Source: Ulota crispa
Lineage: Eukaryota > Streptophyta > Bryopsida > Orthotrichales > Orthotrichaceae
Assembly: GCA_963920765.1 (NCBI GenBank)
Contig: OY987242.1
Location: 15,586,002-15,650,001 of the forward strand
Direction: 5' to 3'
Length of the DNA: 64,000 nt
The notes below the pieces were generated by a model, which worked only from the letters and a program-made list of their open reading frames with translations, was not told the DNA's origin and made no database searches. The translations under genes were made by a program, and so were the position numbers. Positions 33,506-45,422 of the stretch are shown here, one piece after another (the stretch's first letter is position 1; the number at the start of each line of letters is the position of its first letter).

Positions 33506-36500
33506 ATGGCAATCGAAGCGACCGACAGTGGTGTCAAAACGGACTTTGAGGTGGCCAATAACGCTCCTACAAATTCTGGCACGACTAGTAAGCTGCTCCA
33601 GCTGCACCAGGATGGTTCCCCATTCGTCATGCTTAGTAAGCGAGGGATTGACCCTCGCGCACCTGGATTTGATACCGAGGCCTTTATGGACCTGCTGACT
33701 AAGGACGTCATGTACATCCAACACGCAAAGCTGCGGGAGATTCTGGAGGTGCAGGGCGAGGTGGAGTACCTGCGGAGGCACGGGCTTGATGGACGGACGG
33801 ACGTGGAGAGCTTCAGGAAGTGCCTGCCCGTTGTAAACTACAGCGATTTGGAAGGTGATATCATGCGATTGGTAGGTGGAGAGAAGTCTGCGATCTTCAC
33901 CGTGGACCCGATCTCCAACTTCCATATCAGGTTGACTTCTCTCCTGGACTTCGTGTATTGGCCATGTCCACCTTTTCCCTCCCACGCCTAACGACTTCTG
34001 GGTTGTACTTCTGCTGCAGCTCAGGAACCACAGGTGGGAATCCCAAATTTATACCAGAAACTGCAAGATCATTCGAGTATATGAGGTTTCTAAAAGCCTA
34101 TGAGGAAGCGCTGTGCCACAGGTACGAATTTGAAATTGTGTGAGATAAACTTCCAGAAATACGTGCCTAGGAAGCAAGTAACGCACACATTTGCGGGACA
34201 ATGTAGGTCTGTTCGGAGACTGATGCGGTTGACCTTGGGGGTGACAGAGATTTTCCAGGCTACACGAATGGCAAGGGACTAAGTCTTGCGTTTGCCGGGA
34301 AGCAGACAGACACACCTTCAGGAATCAAAGCAGGACCGTGGAGCACAAACTATTTCAGAGGTCCACTCTTTCGGAATCGGGTTAGGACCCCTAACGACAT
34401 CTATTGTGTGCCCGACGAGGTAATTATAAGCAGCGGCTCTTCCCAGGGCATGTACTGTCACCTCCTTTGCTCGCTAGCTCAAGCTCCGAGATCATCCAAG
34501 TGATTAGCTTATTTGTAGGTATGGCCCATCCATTGCCTGCGAAACATTGCTGTGTCAACAGCTGGGATTTCTGCACTATCCATTCCAGCAGAATCGTTCT
34601 GCGTAGAAATTTGCGTTTCATAATCTGAACTCCTTTTTTTTGATGCACTACTTGTGACATCCTAGCACAAATTCTGATACATGAGACTTAGCGATTCTCC
34701 GATGTGTTGCATCATATTTTCTCTGCACATACCTGTGTGTGACTCTAGAGATTGGCATTCATAAGGAGTTGACAGCGTAGTCTGAATTTTGCCTACCGCG
34801 GGCATCACCTGTTGAGTTTGATAATCATCTGTCAAATGAATGCTGTTGCAGCCAGTATTGTTGCTGCAATCCGTGCCTTGCAAAAGCAATGGCCAGAGCT
34901 GGTGGAGGACATCAGAATGGGCACGTTAAGCAAGAAGATCACAGGACCTGAAGTAAGAGCAGCAGTGGAAAAGACTCTCCTGCCCAACCCTGACCTTGCA
35001 AGCACAATCGAGAGAGAATGCTCCAAGGACGATTGGGAGGGCATTCTCCCACGACTGTTTCCCAATGCCCAGCTAGTTGTCTGCATTTTGTCCGGAAGCA
35101 TGCTGCAGTATGCTCATGCTTTGCAACATTTTTCGGGTCATCTCTCAATTGTTTCCCCTTTTTATGGGTCTAGCGAGTGCTTATATATCGGCATCAATCC
35201 TAACATGAAATGCGCACCAGAGGACATTGCGTACATGTTATGGCCTGAAACGGCCTACTACGAGTTCATTCCGCTGAACGATGATGGTGCGGAAGTACAC
35301 AATGGGGAGATTATGAAGGTTGTGGAGGCTTGTGAGCTTGAGATTGGCAAAGATTACGAGCTGGTGATAACAACTGTCGCAGGTAAACAAACACTCGTAC
35401 CAATCTCTATGTTCAGAAAAGATCGAAACACATTGGCTGCGTCCGAAGACGTCGATGGAAAGGCATCTAATTTGAGTTGGAATTGTGCGCCAGGTTTGTT
35501 CAGGTACCGCCTAGGCGATGTGATCCGAGTGAAGAGCTTCCGAAAAACCGTTCCAGTGTTTGAGTTCGTGCGACGCCAGAACGTGATTCTTAGTGTACAT
35601 ATCGATAAAACGGATGAGGAGGAACTTCAAGCTGTGGTGAACAAATCCAGTGAGCTTCTCAAAGGGACAGCCATGGAGCTGTCGGATTACACCAGCACTG
35701 CTGACTTGACCTCCTCGCCAGGTGGATATCGAATCTTTTGGGAGATGACAGATTCCAGGTACATCTCATCGCACTTTTGAAGATCTGGTTCCCATTCTTT
35801 CAATCCCTTAACGCACTTCCGATTGTGTGCTGAAAAATCTGGTTCTAATCTATCTCTAATTTTTGAGCTGCATTTTAGATCAGAAATTGGGCATACAGTT
35901 CTGATGTAATCCTCAACGATGATGAGACAATGTAGCCTAAGTGAGACACATATCTGAAAGAAGTATCTTAATATTTGATGGAGAATATATAGTTTTTGCA
36001 AGTTCACTTATTAGCCCTAAGAATTTTGTGATTAAGCGTGGAAAACTTTCAACTTTTCATATACTGATGTAGTTCTTTCTCTAGAGTCCTCTGACAAGAG
36101 CATAAGCAAATAGTTGCATGTGAATGTGATACTAACTATCCAGCAAGTAGTCCGTTGGTGTACTGATCTTTTGTTCATTTTTTCAAAATCTGAAGTATGC
36201 CCCTAATTGCGTGCAAAGCATTTTTAATAGTAGAATGAAGGGGATTGTGGAAAACAATGTATAACAGCAACTTATATCAGTGACAAAGTTGTGGAGAGTT
36301 TGAGAGTTTACGTAACTTGTTCTATCTTTGGACTTTGTTTAGATTGCGTGCCAATATTTGATACTGAAAATTGTGTAAACTGTTTACTTGTGACAGTAAC
36401 TTGGACCACGACGTCCTCCAAGAATGTGCAAACATACTGGATCAAAACTTCAACAGGGAGTATCGAAGATGGCGAAGTGTTAACCAGATTGCGCCCTTGA

Positions 36501-36670
36501 AGCTGGACATTGTGAAGGAGGGCACATTCAACATGGTGATGAAGTCGGCTGTATCAAGAGGCGCAACAGTAGCTCAGTTTAAGCTACCTCGATGTGTGAA
36601 CCAGCCGCAAGTGCTTGAGATTTTGAATGATGGAGTTAAGGCGTCGTTTGTGAGTAGCATCACCCAATGA
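33506..36670 (+). CDS. GH3 acyl-acid amido synthetase, JAR1-like; one frame break
   Basis: GH3 enzymes adenylate jasmonate, auxin or related acids and join them to amino acids in the cytosol. Six exons: 33506-33930, 34020-34121, 34248-34518, 34852-35382, 35494-35758 and 36397-36670. Motifs: SSGTTGGNPKFIP (adenylate binding, about residue 142), RDFPGYTNGKGL, SPFYGSSE (about 35155-35178), LFRYRLGDVIRV (about 35494-35530) and C-terminal FKLPRCVN. Exon order and spacing follow Arabidopsis JAR1. The exon total is 1868 nt, one short of a multiple of three. The frame changes near 34475, between CHLLCSLA and SSSEIIQVISLFV, which align without gap to JAR1. This is either an assembly error or a real inactivating deletion. 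About 622 residues would be expected otherwise. Substrate cannot be inferred. Confidence 0.85.
35383..35493 (+). other. In-frame, stop-free GH3 intron (exitron-like)
   Basis: This GT-AG intron is 111 nt and has no stop in the reading frame. Retention would insert 37 residues between ITTVA-G and LFRYRLGD, inside the conserved C-terminal core. Confidence 0.6.
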
Positions 36671-37149
36671 TGGAAAAATGAGCTCAACAGAAGGCCCGTA
36701 TGCAAAGTGGTTGGAGGGGTCAAAGCATTTAAATTTAATGATTGTCCTTTTTCAAATAAAAAGAGACTAATCCTTGTATACCTGCTTACAAGTACTTCAA
36801 GAGAATGATTTCTTTTTTACAATATTATAATATGCTTTTTGTTTGATGAATGTCTTTGTTTGATTGTGAATTCTAGTCCTAATTTATTCTTGTGTTCCAC
36901 TAAAGGTCTTTGCATTTGTCATTGTCATGTTATAATATTGTTTTCCATCATTAATCCTTTTGTTATGTATCATGGTACATTTGAGTACTTCAAACAAGGT
37001 AGAGACCTTTGTGTAGGTATTGTAGATAGGTTTTTATTTTCTAAAAAGAATAATAAAATCCCTAGTGTAGAGTTTGTTTGCGCTGAGGAAAGATTGCTAT
37101 TGTAATTTCTAAGTTCTTTTGGGAAATCCAAAGGCATGCACAATGGAAA
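36671..37149. other. GH3 3' flank and AT-rich spacer
   Basis: The first part is presumably GH3 3' UTR. An open frame at 36839-37105 is Cys/Phe-rich, without an ATG or domain. No gene is supported. Confidence 0.4.
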
Positions 37150-38430
37150 GTTTTAAAAATGATCTCAACCCTAACCCTTCCAATAGGTAGCTTATATTCT
37201 ATTATAATTGAAAGTTAAGGAAGGACTTATCAACAATTGTCTTGTTTCCTTTCTTTAGCTTTAGCTTTCATTCCATTTCCAATTTAGCTTGCTCTACATT
37301 CTTCATTTTGGTCTTCAATTGGAGACTCCAAAAAGATTCCATTTAATTAGTTTTTCCTTCTCTATTGATTTTCTATTAAACTCCCAAATTCTCTTGGAAT
37401 TGCTCTCTCAATAGAAATCAATTTAAATCTCCCATAGAAACCCATATTCAAGCAATGACTAAATACCAATTAGCCCTAGTGGCTTCATTAATTACTCTCA
37501 TTTGATACAGTCATATCCTAGTCATAGGAGACTATTGAAATTCCCACCCAATTCTCTCAAAATCCTATGGAATTTAACTTAGCTTTCACAGAATTCTATT
37601 GATTTGAAATCTCTCATTTTCAATACTCTTCTCTCATCTCTCACTATAGATTACATTCAATCCTAATCTGACATTCTCATTCCATTGTTTTTAATATTCA
37701 ATTAGCCATATGGCCCTCATTCAAATCACTCCAAATCATTCCAGATTAATTCCCTCAATCAACTATTGATTTATTCTTTCTTACTTTCTTAATCATAAAC
37801 TATCGAATTTATTTAAACTTCCAAGCCTAGTTCAATACATTCACACAATTCCAAAGTTTTCAATCCAATTCATCCCACATACATAACATCAATCAAACAA
37901 TAGAAAACATAACTTTCATTCTCTTAATCCAAATCTGGTTTCAATCAATTCTATCTTGATTTACAAACAACCATAGGCATCAATAGCCATAGATACACAC
38001 ATCCACTTAATTCCAAACAATCTCAATTATACACTCACTTATCAAATACCATCATACACATGCACTCAAACAATCAATCAATTCCAATTCCACTCTTCAG
38101 ACTTCACAATATTCCAAACAAATATGGATACAACATCCACACGAGAATTCCAATCAACTTACACAATCATAATCAATAATCAAATCTAAATCAACACATA
38201 CACACACATACAATCAATCCAACACTTTGATACACTCAAAAACATAGGAAAAACTAGAACACGCAATTGTTATTAAAAGTATAAGTTTTCATTTCAACTG
38301 CTTCACAGGAATAGAAAAATCGATTGCTCTCACTTCCTCATCTCACACCGGCAAGAGCTCTCCTCTCCAACTGCAATTGATTCTTCCTATTGATCTTCCT
38401 TTTCTACCCTTTTCATAGAGCGGTATTAAC
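37150..38430. other. Strand-asymmetric, G-poor tract
   Basis: Over about 1.2 kb the plus strand is built almost entirely of A, C and T; for example 37861-37920 has a single G. Repeated phrases such as 'caatcaat', 'attccaa' and 'atacacaca' occur. No open frame or gene is present. Such skew could come from an expanded purine-rich element arm; the cause is not determined. Confidence 0.7.
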
Positions 38431-38829
38431 CAACTTTTTAGCAGTTATAGTTACTAATACTATAGAAAAACAAAAAGTTAACAAAAAGTTTAGCATTTTG
38501 AAACTTTTACTATAGATCTATGACTACAGGTACCTTACGTATGCTTCTCCTACCTTAATAAATAAGGTGGTTTGTCAAGGTGTAGGGGCCCTCTCTTGAG
38601 CCCATTTTTTCTCTAATGCTAAATGCAATACCATCGGCACATTGGCACACATTTGGACACATTAACCATGACTTTGGATGCAAGAATTTGCCAAAGCTTT
38701 AGTACTATGAGTGAGAAATCTTGAGAATATAGCAATAACTTTTTTTGTAGGCATATGAAATGGTTGTGGCAATAGAGGTTTTACAATGTTTTAATGGAAA
38801 TATTTTCATCATGTACATATTCATATTTC
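38431..38829. other. AT-rich spacer
   Basis: No gene or recognisable repeat is seen. Confidence 0.5.
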
Positions 38830-39300
38830 AATACAATATGTTAGGATTTCAATAAGCAAAAGTTGAGACAAAAGGGGTTGGTCCGTATGGGAACTATGAA
38901 TTAATAGTAGCAAAGTGCTTGTTAACTTACAAAAGCTATGTTATTTTATCACATGTATAGCTCATGAGGTAGGTAGTAGGTTGGTTGCCTAATTTCTTAT
39001 TACACTAGCATGCAAAATCGTGTGCTGTCTAAACCGCTTGACAAGTATAATTAGTTTCAAATTTACATCAACGGACAACTAAAGACTTTTGGTTCTTCAA
39101 CTAACCAACTCTACAATTTAACAATTGAAGCTAAATGTTTAATGCTTTCATATGCTCATGAGGGCATGTACCTACCATATAGTGGTATTCTTTTTATGTT
39201 TGTTCATTTTATTTTATTTATTCACATGTTTAAAAGATCCATATATTTTGTTTTTTACTTAAACAAACTTACTAAAGATTTTAAGTGAATTTGAAAAATA
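38830..39300 (+). repeat. Interspersed repeat, copy 2 (pair with 11500-12100)
   Basis: Same order and orientation of phrases as 11500-12100, including a CACATGTA-then-GGTAGGTAG block and an ATATGCTCATGAGGGCATGT-like block. Strongly diverged and non-coding. Confidence 0.5.
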
Positions 39301-39653
39301 TGAAAGTATCTTACCCTAGTTATCTTTGTGAATATTAATAATATCCCTAGTTTTTGGAAAAATATCAAAAATACCCCTCAATTATTTTGAAATATCAAAC
39401 ATATCCATGTGTTATTTGAAATATCAAAAATACCTTTGGTTTTGTGGAATAATATCAAATAGACTATACCCTTGATTACCTTTGAAGAGGTTAATGCCCT
39501 TAGTTCTTTTGTGCCTCTTTACTATAGTTTTCAAAATTATTGGAATGACAACAAAAATCATTATGTAGTCAATGCAATGGTTTTGGCCACAATTTTGAAT
39601 AAGAAAAGAATGCAAATGGGCTCAACAAGTTAAACAGTTTTCTATTTGGGTAG
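39301..39653. other. Short tandem 'aatatcaaa.ata.cc' repeats
   Basis: Between 39330 and 39480 the phrase 'aatatcaaaaatacccc' and variants recur four or five times about every 35 bases. No gene is seen. Confidence 0.6.
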
Positions 39654-40383
39654 TTGCAAGAAACACTTCACAGTTTTGTCTCAAATACCCTTAAAATTGG
39701 TAGTACTATGTAGTACTATGAGCATTTGAAATATATATTTAAAAAAATAAATAAAATATGGACAATTTGTAAAGCACTTAAAATAGCATACTCATGAAAA
39801 TTCAGACCTAGAAAATTTTTATTCTAAAAGTTATGCACAAAACAAAATTATCAACAAAAGGCAAATTTCTTTCTTGCTTTTTAGAAAATAGTAAGATAAT
39901 TCAAAAAAATAAAATAAAAATTGGCCATTTGAGAATCCATTAAATACATTCACATGGTACAATTGCTTTGCTGTGGAATTTCTTTGTATTTTGCCAATGA
40001 AGGGAGATAGGATGCCTACTTTGAGACAATGTAGATGCCATGGAATTTATAATTTTGCAAAACCCTTCTACAAATGCATGTAAGCATGCTTCAAGAACAA
40101 CATCCTTGATTTATAGCCTTAGAAAAGCTTTTTTGGATCCAAAATAGTACTAAAAACCCCTAAAATGGCCAAGGTAGACACCTATTTGGGGCTGCTCAAA
40201 AATAATAAAATTATTTTAAAAAAACCATAAAAATTATGGAAGGTTTGTAACTATAACATGTACCTTCCTCTGAAATTTCAGCTCAAAAGAACTTGCTGCG
40301 CAAAAGTTACAAGCCAAAAAACACCTGCACGAGGTGAAGGGGACAAGGAAGGGGATAAAGAATAGTACAAGTGTTTCTTGCAA
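39654..40383 (-). mobile_element. Non-coding element with TTGCAAGAAAC ends, copy B
   Basis: TTGCAAGAAACAC begins at 39654 and its inverse GTGTTTCTTGCAA ends at 40383. It is the inverted relative of copy A (29625-30452): the TAGTACTATGTAGTACTATG patch at 39700 corresponds to the TAGTACT patches in A, and the phrase 'gagataggatg.ctactttgaga' matches its reverse complement there. Confidence 0.6.
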
Positions 40384-41744
40384 TCATCCATCCATCTAAT
40401 TTTTATATTGGATTCTCATATTAGTTTGTGATACATGTATTGCACAACTTCCAAGTTTTCTTTATGCAAGTTTAAATTTAATCACACAAGTTTGATTGAC
40501 CTCTATAAACAACTTTTCCAATCCAAAAAAAACCCTTACAACAAATTACAAACGAGATATTAATAAACATGAAAATGCCTTGATAAAAAATGAATGTTAA
40601 TGCATTAGGAGGGATTTGGACCCCCAAAGAGGCCCCTTCCCCCAAATCCATGGGAGCTTTGGGAACACCTTCCACATGAGCAATATGCTGCAAGCCAGGC
40701 TGGCACTATGTCAACCATGTCAGCCTGTATTATTTTATTACTCTTTATTTCTTATAAAAAAATTCAAAATTTTTTTTAAATTTTTTTTTGTTTTTTTTAA
40801 GATTTCTTTTTTCTTTTTTTTTTAATTAATTTCTCTAACAACTAGCAGGGGTTGGTTCCCAACATTGGGAACAAAAAAACTCATAGCCCCTTTGGGGGTT
40901 CAAATCCCTTGTAATGGTATGAAGAAAAAACATCTTTATACAAATAATTCATTTTTAATTCATGATTAGTTTTAGAAGAAATTTTCAAATAACAAACTAA
41001 AAACTTGTTCATGGGTATTGGTAATTGCAATAGTATAACCAAGTTTGTGGATACGATCAATGAGTTCTTTAGTTTATATTCTTGAAAGTCGTCATTTTTT
41101 TTCTCCTAGATTGTTGTTTATGACGCCTTCACATTTATAGAAATGTGAAATACTCCTTGTCCTTGAGGAATAACTATTTTAAGAATAAAAAGGTAAAGAT
41201 AAGAGCACAAAATCACCAAACTATATTACATAGGGCCATAACTTGAAAGCAATTACAAATAAGAGCACACCTTAAAACATTGTCAATGCTCTAACTTTGT
41301 CCACTGTTGAACATTGATCATTAGTAATTGCTTGCCTTGCATTGCAAGTTCATTTCCCAACATTTGGTAATCCAAGAGACCTCTCACCGACAATATTGCA
41401 AACATATATGTACAAATATTATATCCCTTCTCTTGCCACACTTCCCGCCATGTACTTGATTTCTACAACAATTATTTTTGCAGCTACAAAGTCAAACTTT
41501 TTGCGGCCAATTAGTTTACCAAATAACGAGACAATGACAACATTGTTGGCTCAATTGTTGGTAAGTCTTTATTTGTGATCACTTCAAACCAGGGTTTTTT
41601 TTTTTTTGGCAATACAAACTTGTATAGTCTAGTTAGAGGTTGTCCCTCCAAATTTTGACAAATTTGATTGGATTATAGAAGTTGATGTTACCAAGAAAAA
41701 AACGTTTTGTTTCAAACTATGTTCCAATTATTGAGTTTATTAAA
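40384..41744. other. Gene-free spacer
   Basis: Contains long T/A homopolymer-rich patches (40760-40830 and 41597-41607). A GGGGGTTCAAATCCC motif at about 40895 resembles a tRNA T-arm, but no tRNA folds around it. No gene is supported. Confidence 0.5.
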
Positions 41745-42020
41745 ATTGGATGCTCTCATTTATAGATTCTTCAAACATCTTTAGAGGCATGTAAATATAG
41801 TTAGAAGGCCTCTTCAAAATACTATCCATCTTAAGTTTAGTGAGCTTTATCCTATATTTTCCTTGGTGAATGATCAAATGACTATTTATGGAACACATAC
41901 GAAGTGTAAGGGTGGAGAATAAGAAATTTGAGGGCTCTTCAAATATAGTTGTAATCCCATGAAGTGTCAAGTTTGAAGTGCAACAGTGGAAAAACTCTAA
42001 GCAAAATAAGAGCATCCCCA
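41745..42020. mobile_element. Diverged relative of the GCATCTCCA-type MITE
   Basis: Interior phrases 'atccatcttaagtttagtgagctttat' and 'ttttccttggtgaatgatcaaatgactattta' match 53160-53235 and 31630-31680. The ends are eroded ('ggatgctctca' on the left and 'agagcatcccca' on the right). Confidence 0.5.
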
Positions 42021-42339
42021 CCAAACCAAAAATTCTCAATTCAAGGATTTGCTGTGAATTTTTTTTCTTGTGTTGAACTATAATTTCTCCCAAGCAAGCA
42101 ATTTGGCTAAATAGCGCACAATTAATAACAAGCCATCTTGCTTGAAAAAGTAAACAAAATCTTCAACAGTGCTTATTCAACCTTTTAATTGATAAAAAAA
42201 TAGAATCTAGAGGAGTTGCCATGCATTAGGAAAATACAAATTTTGCAATGCAAGAGAGAATATTTTGGTAGGTTCAAGCATTAATTGCTCTCTTTTCATC
42301 CAAAAGTGACCCCAACAAGGTGTTTTGCAAGATGAGTTC

Positions 42340-42465
42340 ACTCGTAGAAAACTGTGTTGAAGTTAACATAAAGTACATGATGTTTTCATGCTTCTAATGC
42401 AAACTGCATTAGAAGCAAGAAAACATCATGTACTTTATGTTAACTTCAACATAGTTTTCTACTAG
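42340..42465. mobile_element. Palindromic CACTA-like MITE, first of two
   Basis: The left arm from CACTCGTAGAAAACTGTGTT is matched by the reverse complement up to about 42465, with a TTCTAATGC-AAACT-GCATTAGAA loop in the middle. CACT-GTAGAAAA ends are typical of plant CACTA elements. It is non-coding, and its folded RNA would be a near-perfect hairpin. Confidence 0.7.
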
Positions 42466-42471
42466 TAGTTT

Positions 42472-42581
42472 CACTACAAGAAACTATGGTCTTTTTGATA
42501 GAAAAATGTGACCTAATCTACAATTTATTGTAGATTAGGTCACATTTTTTTTGTCAAAAAGACCATGGTTTCCCTGTAGTG
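42472..42581. mobile_element. Palindromic CACTA MITE with TTT target duplication
   Basis: The 110-bp element begins CACTACAAGAAACTATGG and ends with CCATGGTTTCCCTGTAGTG. The arms pair through 'tgacctaatctacaat'/'attgtagattaggtca'. TTT on both sides is the expected 3-bp CACTA target duplication. It sits 6 bases from the previous palindrome. Confidence 0.85.
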
Positions 42582-43752
42582 TTTGAATGCATTAAAGTTT
42601 ACAACTTGGTTCCTACCAATTGGTGGGCCCAAAAGGTACAAAAAGCAACATGGAGCAAACATCAAGCACTTGTCATGATTGGCCCACCCAATAAAGTAGT
42701 TTGCTCATATTTTGCTCAGGTTCTAAAATAACTCACTTCACCAAATGTACTCGGCTAGTACATGTTGTTTTTTTTATAGTGCTTCAACAATGTACAAGGT
42801 GATGTACATTTGAGGGGGTGGGTGGTTCTAGAGACCTATGGCCTTTCCACTTCAAAATTTCATAACTAATTTCACAAAGCTCCAAAAAATACAAAACAAC
42901 TTGGGTTAGATGTCAATTCTCCTTGTCTTTCAAGGAAAAGTTTATAGTACAAACTAGTTCAAGAAGTGTCACCTCCTTAAAATTCAGTTTCAGCCCTTAG
43001 CTGGACGGTTTATGAGCACACTACCTTACTTGCTACTTTTTGCCAAAATGCTGGCCTATGCCAGTCAATATATAAACAATGCCCACTTGAAACCCGCCCC
43101 AATACTCGATAATTTTGAATGGAGGATTCAACCCACTGTGCAGGGAGATTTTGAGCTTTTTCGGCAAATATCCGACATTTCTCATTTTCAACTAGTTTTT
43201 TAATTGTATATACCAGATATTGCCTATATACTTACACTATAATTAGAAATTTGTCAAAAATTTAGTCAGCCTTTAGCTGATATCTTAGAGTTTTAATTGG
43301 TTTTTTTCACATTTCATTAGGCTAACTTTCTAGTGTTTTTTGGCTCTCTCCTTTCATTGGTTCAGCCGGTCACCGCTTGAAAGTACTCCTCGATGCATAC
43401 CTTGACATTCCAAACGATGCCCTAGCCATATTTCTGAATTTCAAAAAAACCTCCTTTTTCTCCCTTTTCCCCCTTTCTAAGGCTACACATCACTAGGGTT
43501 TCTTTTTTTGGTAATTTGGAGCAAAATTGCACCAATTTTTTTGATTGGCACCAAGCCTATAGAAAAAAATTGTATAAAACCACCAAAAAACTTCAAACTT
43601 TAAAAAAACTTGAATGAAATTGCCAAATTGTGAATGAAAACCAAATTATAGACATGTAATATGTGTTAATCTGATATTTTCAATATGGAGCACCACTATA
43701 ACATTTTAAATTGCCACTTTGGCACTTCTTAAAAAATGAAAAAAAAAAACCC
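42582..43752. other. Spacer; shared repeat fragment at its right end
   Basis: No gene is seen. At 43690-43752 the phrase 'gccactttggcacttcttaa' with a purine-rich A tail matches about 19436-19476, suggesting a shared retroposon or element end. Confidence 0.5.
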
Positions 43753-45422
43753 TGCATATCACCATCGCCCACGGAAGAAGCGCCCGCCCTCGTTCCCCAA
43801 GTCCAACGAGCAGTGACGTGGGGGCAGTAGCGAAGGCGCGAGTGCCGCGTTGGTGACTGTGATTGGCCAACAAGTGCAGCAGCAAACTTACTTACCCAGA
43901 CCTGCGAGCGGCATGCGAAGGTGCTCTTTAGATTCTCGCAGCATCATGCTCCACAGATGACATATCCTTCCAGATGCCCCCAAACATTCTCCTCAACACC
44001 TTCCCTCAAAGCCTGCCTCCCCTGTAGCTCACCAACTCCTCCCTTAGGAAAATCGTATTCCGCTTTTGACCTGCTGCTGCTGCTGTGAGCCTTGAGAAGA
44101 AGAAGGCACTTACTTGATTCCACTCCCCAGGGCCAAGGCGGTGGCGGCGCTCTGGACGTTGGCCATGGTGCACGAGCTCACCGGTGAGCACCTATTCTCG
44201 TGTCCCAGTTTTCCGTCATTATGTTCCTTGAGGATTTGTGGGTGAGCATTTCAGGGAGGAGATGCGGAGAGCATGAATTTGGGCCGCAAGATTTCGGTGG
44301 TAGAGATATGGAGACCTAGTTCTGGTCACAATTTTGCTCGGATTTTGAACGGAGCCGGTTGCAATGGCGCAGACGAGCTCTGTTTTTTTATATTTTTGTT
44401 GAATATTTTGTCAGCCTTGTACCGATTGGGGATGGTATTTTGTCGATGCAACCGAGGCGGAATTTCGTTTTTTCTGTGTATTGAAATTGAAGTGCACAAG
44501 AAGCGCATGTGTTGAGTTTAGAATTGTTACGGAAATCGTGTTCTGAATGATGAGTTCTGTGGCCAGCTAGTAGATATAGCCGCGGAATTCTAGGAGATTC
44601 TGGTCGCATCGCCTAGAGAGCTAGTGGTCTACTCTGTTCAGTTTTAGGGTTGCTATCCTACTCGCAAACTAGCTGACCTTGCTTGGTCTATAGAGCTTCA
44701 TTTTGAATTGTGTGAACGGAACCGAACATGCAAAGCGTGCCATTCAATGCACAGCGATTGAAAATGAGCTGTTAGGTTGAGAAGGATTTGCATTGATTTG
44801 CCGGATTATCAGAAATTCCATACGTCTCGTTGGGAGCTTCTTTTGAAATGTTGGTTGCAGCTTGTTGTTCACATTTCCTTGCTGGAAAGGTGACAAAGGA
44901 AACAGGAGCACTAAATTATGAAGTATGAATGTTCGTGTTTCTTCTGAATTTGCAAACATCAATGATATCTCTTGACGATCCAGTCTTTGTGTTTTTTCTT
45001 AAAACTGAGCTGTCTGGTTCCTTGAAGACTTTGTTTAGGTAGTGAAGAAGTGGAATTCACTGTCTCGCATTCGGAGTCTTGTTAGGGTTTATCAAAGTTG
45101 TTTCTCTCGACGAGCTACACAGGGAGTTGATGTTTTTGGTATTGTACTTTCAATGTTGAAAATTGAAGATTCAACAACGCCTGATGAAGTCAGTTGTTGG
45201 TATTTTTTTAGAAATCAGGTTGAATGTATATATGGACAATCGCTGGCAGTGCTGACTTGTTGCTTACGCATTGAATGCAGCTCTCTGAAGGTGCATGTGT
45301 AAGTAGCCCAATGGGGTACGGCCAGGCCATACGAATGAGCAGCAGCCATAACGTTTGAATCGAGATGAATTGCTAACAGATTTGAAGCCAATCATAGCCA
45401 TTGTAGAAACTGATTATCTACC
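43753..45422 (+). other. Probable promoter and leader of UGP3
   Basis: GC content and CpG density rise sharply at 43753, as at the other gene starts. A good donor, ACCG|GTGAGC, at about 44183 suggests a leader intron. Only short, unrecognised frames are present before ATG 45423. Confidence 0.4.

Noticed and set aside
36839-37105. Open frame after GH3 as a gene or element fragment
   Set aside because: No ATG start, no domain and biased composition.
40880-40915. tRNA-like T-arm
   Set aside because: No acceptor, D- or anticodon arms could be placed around it.
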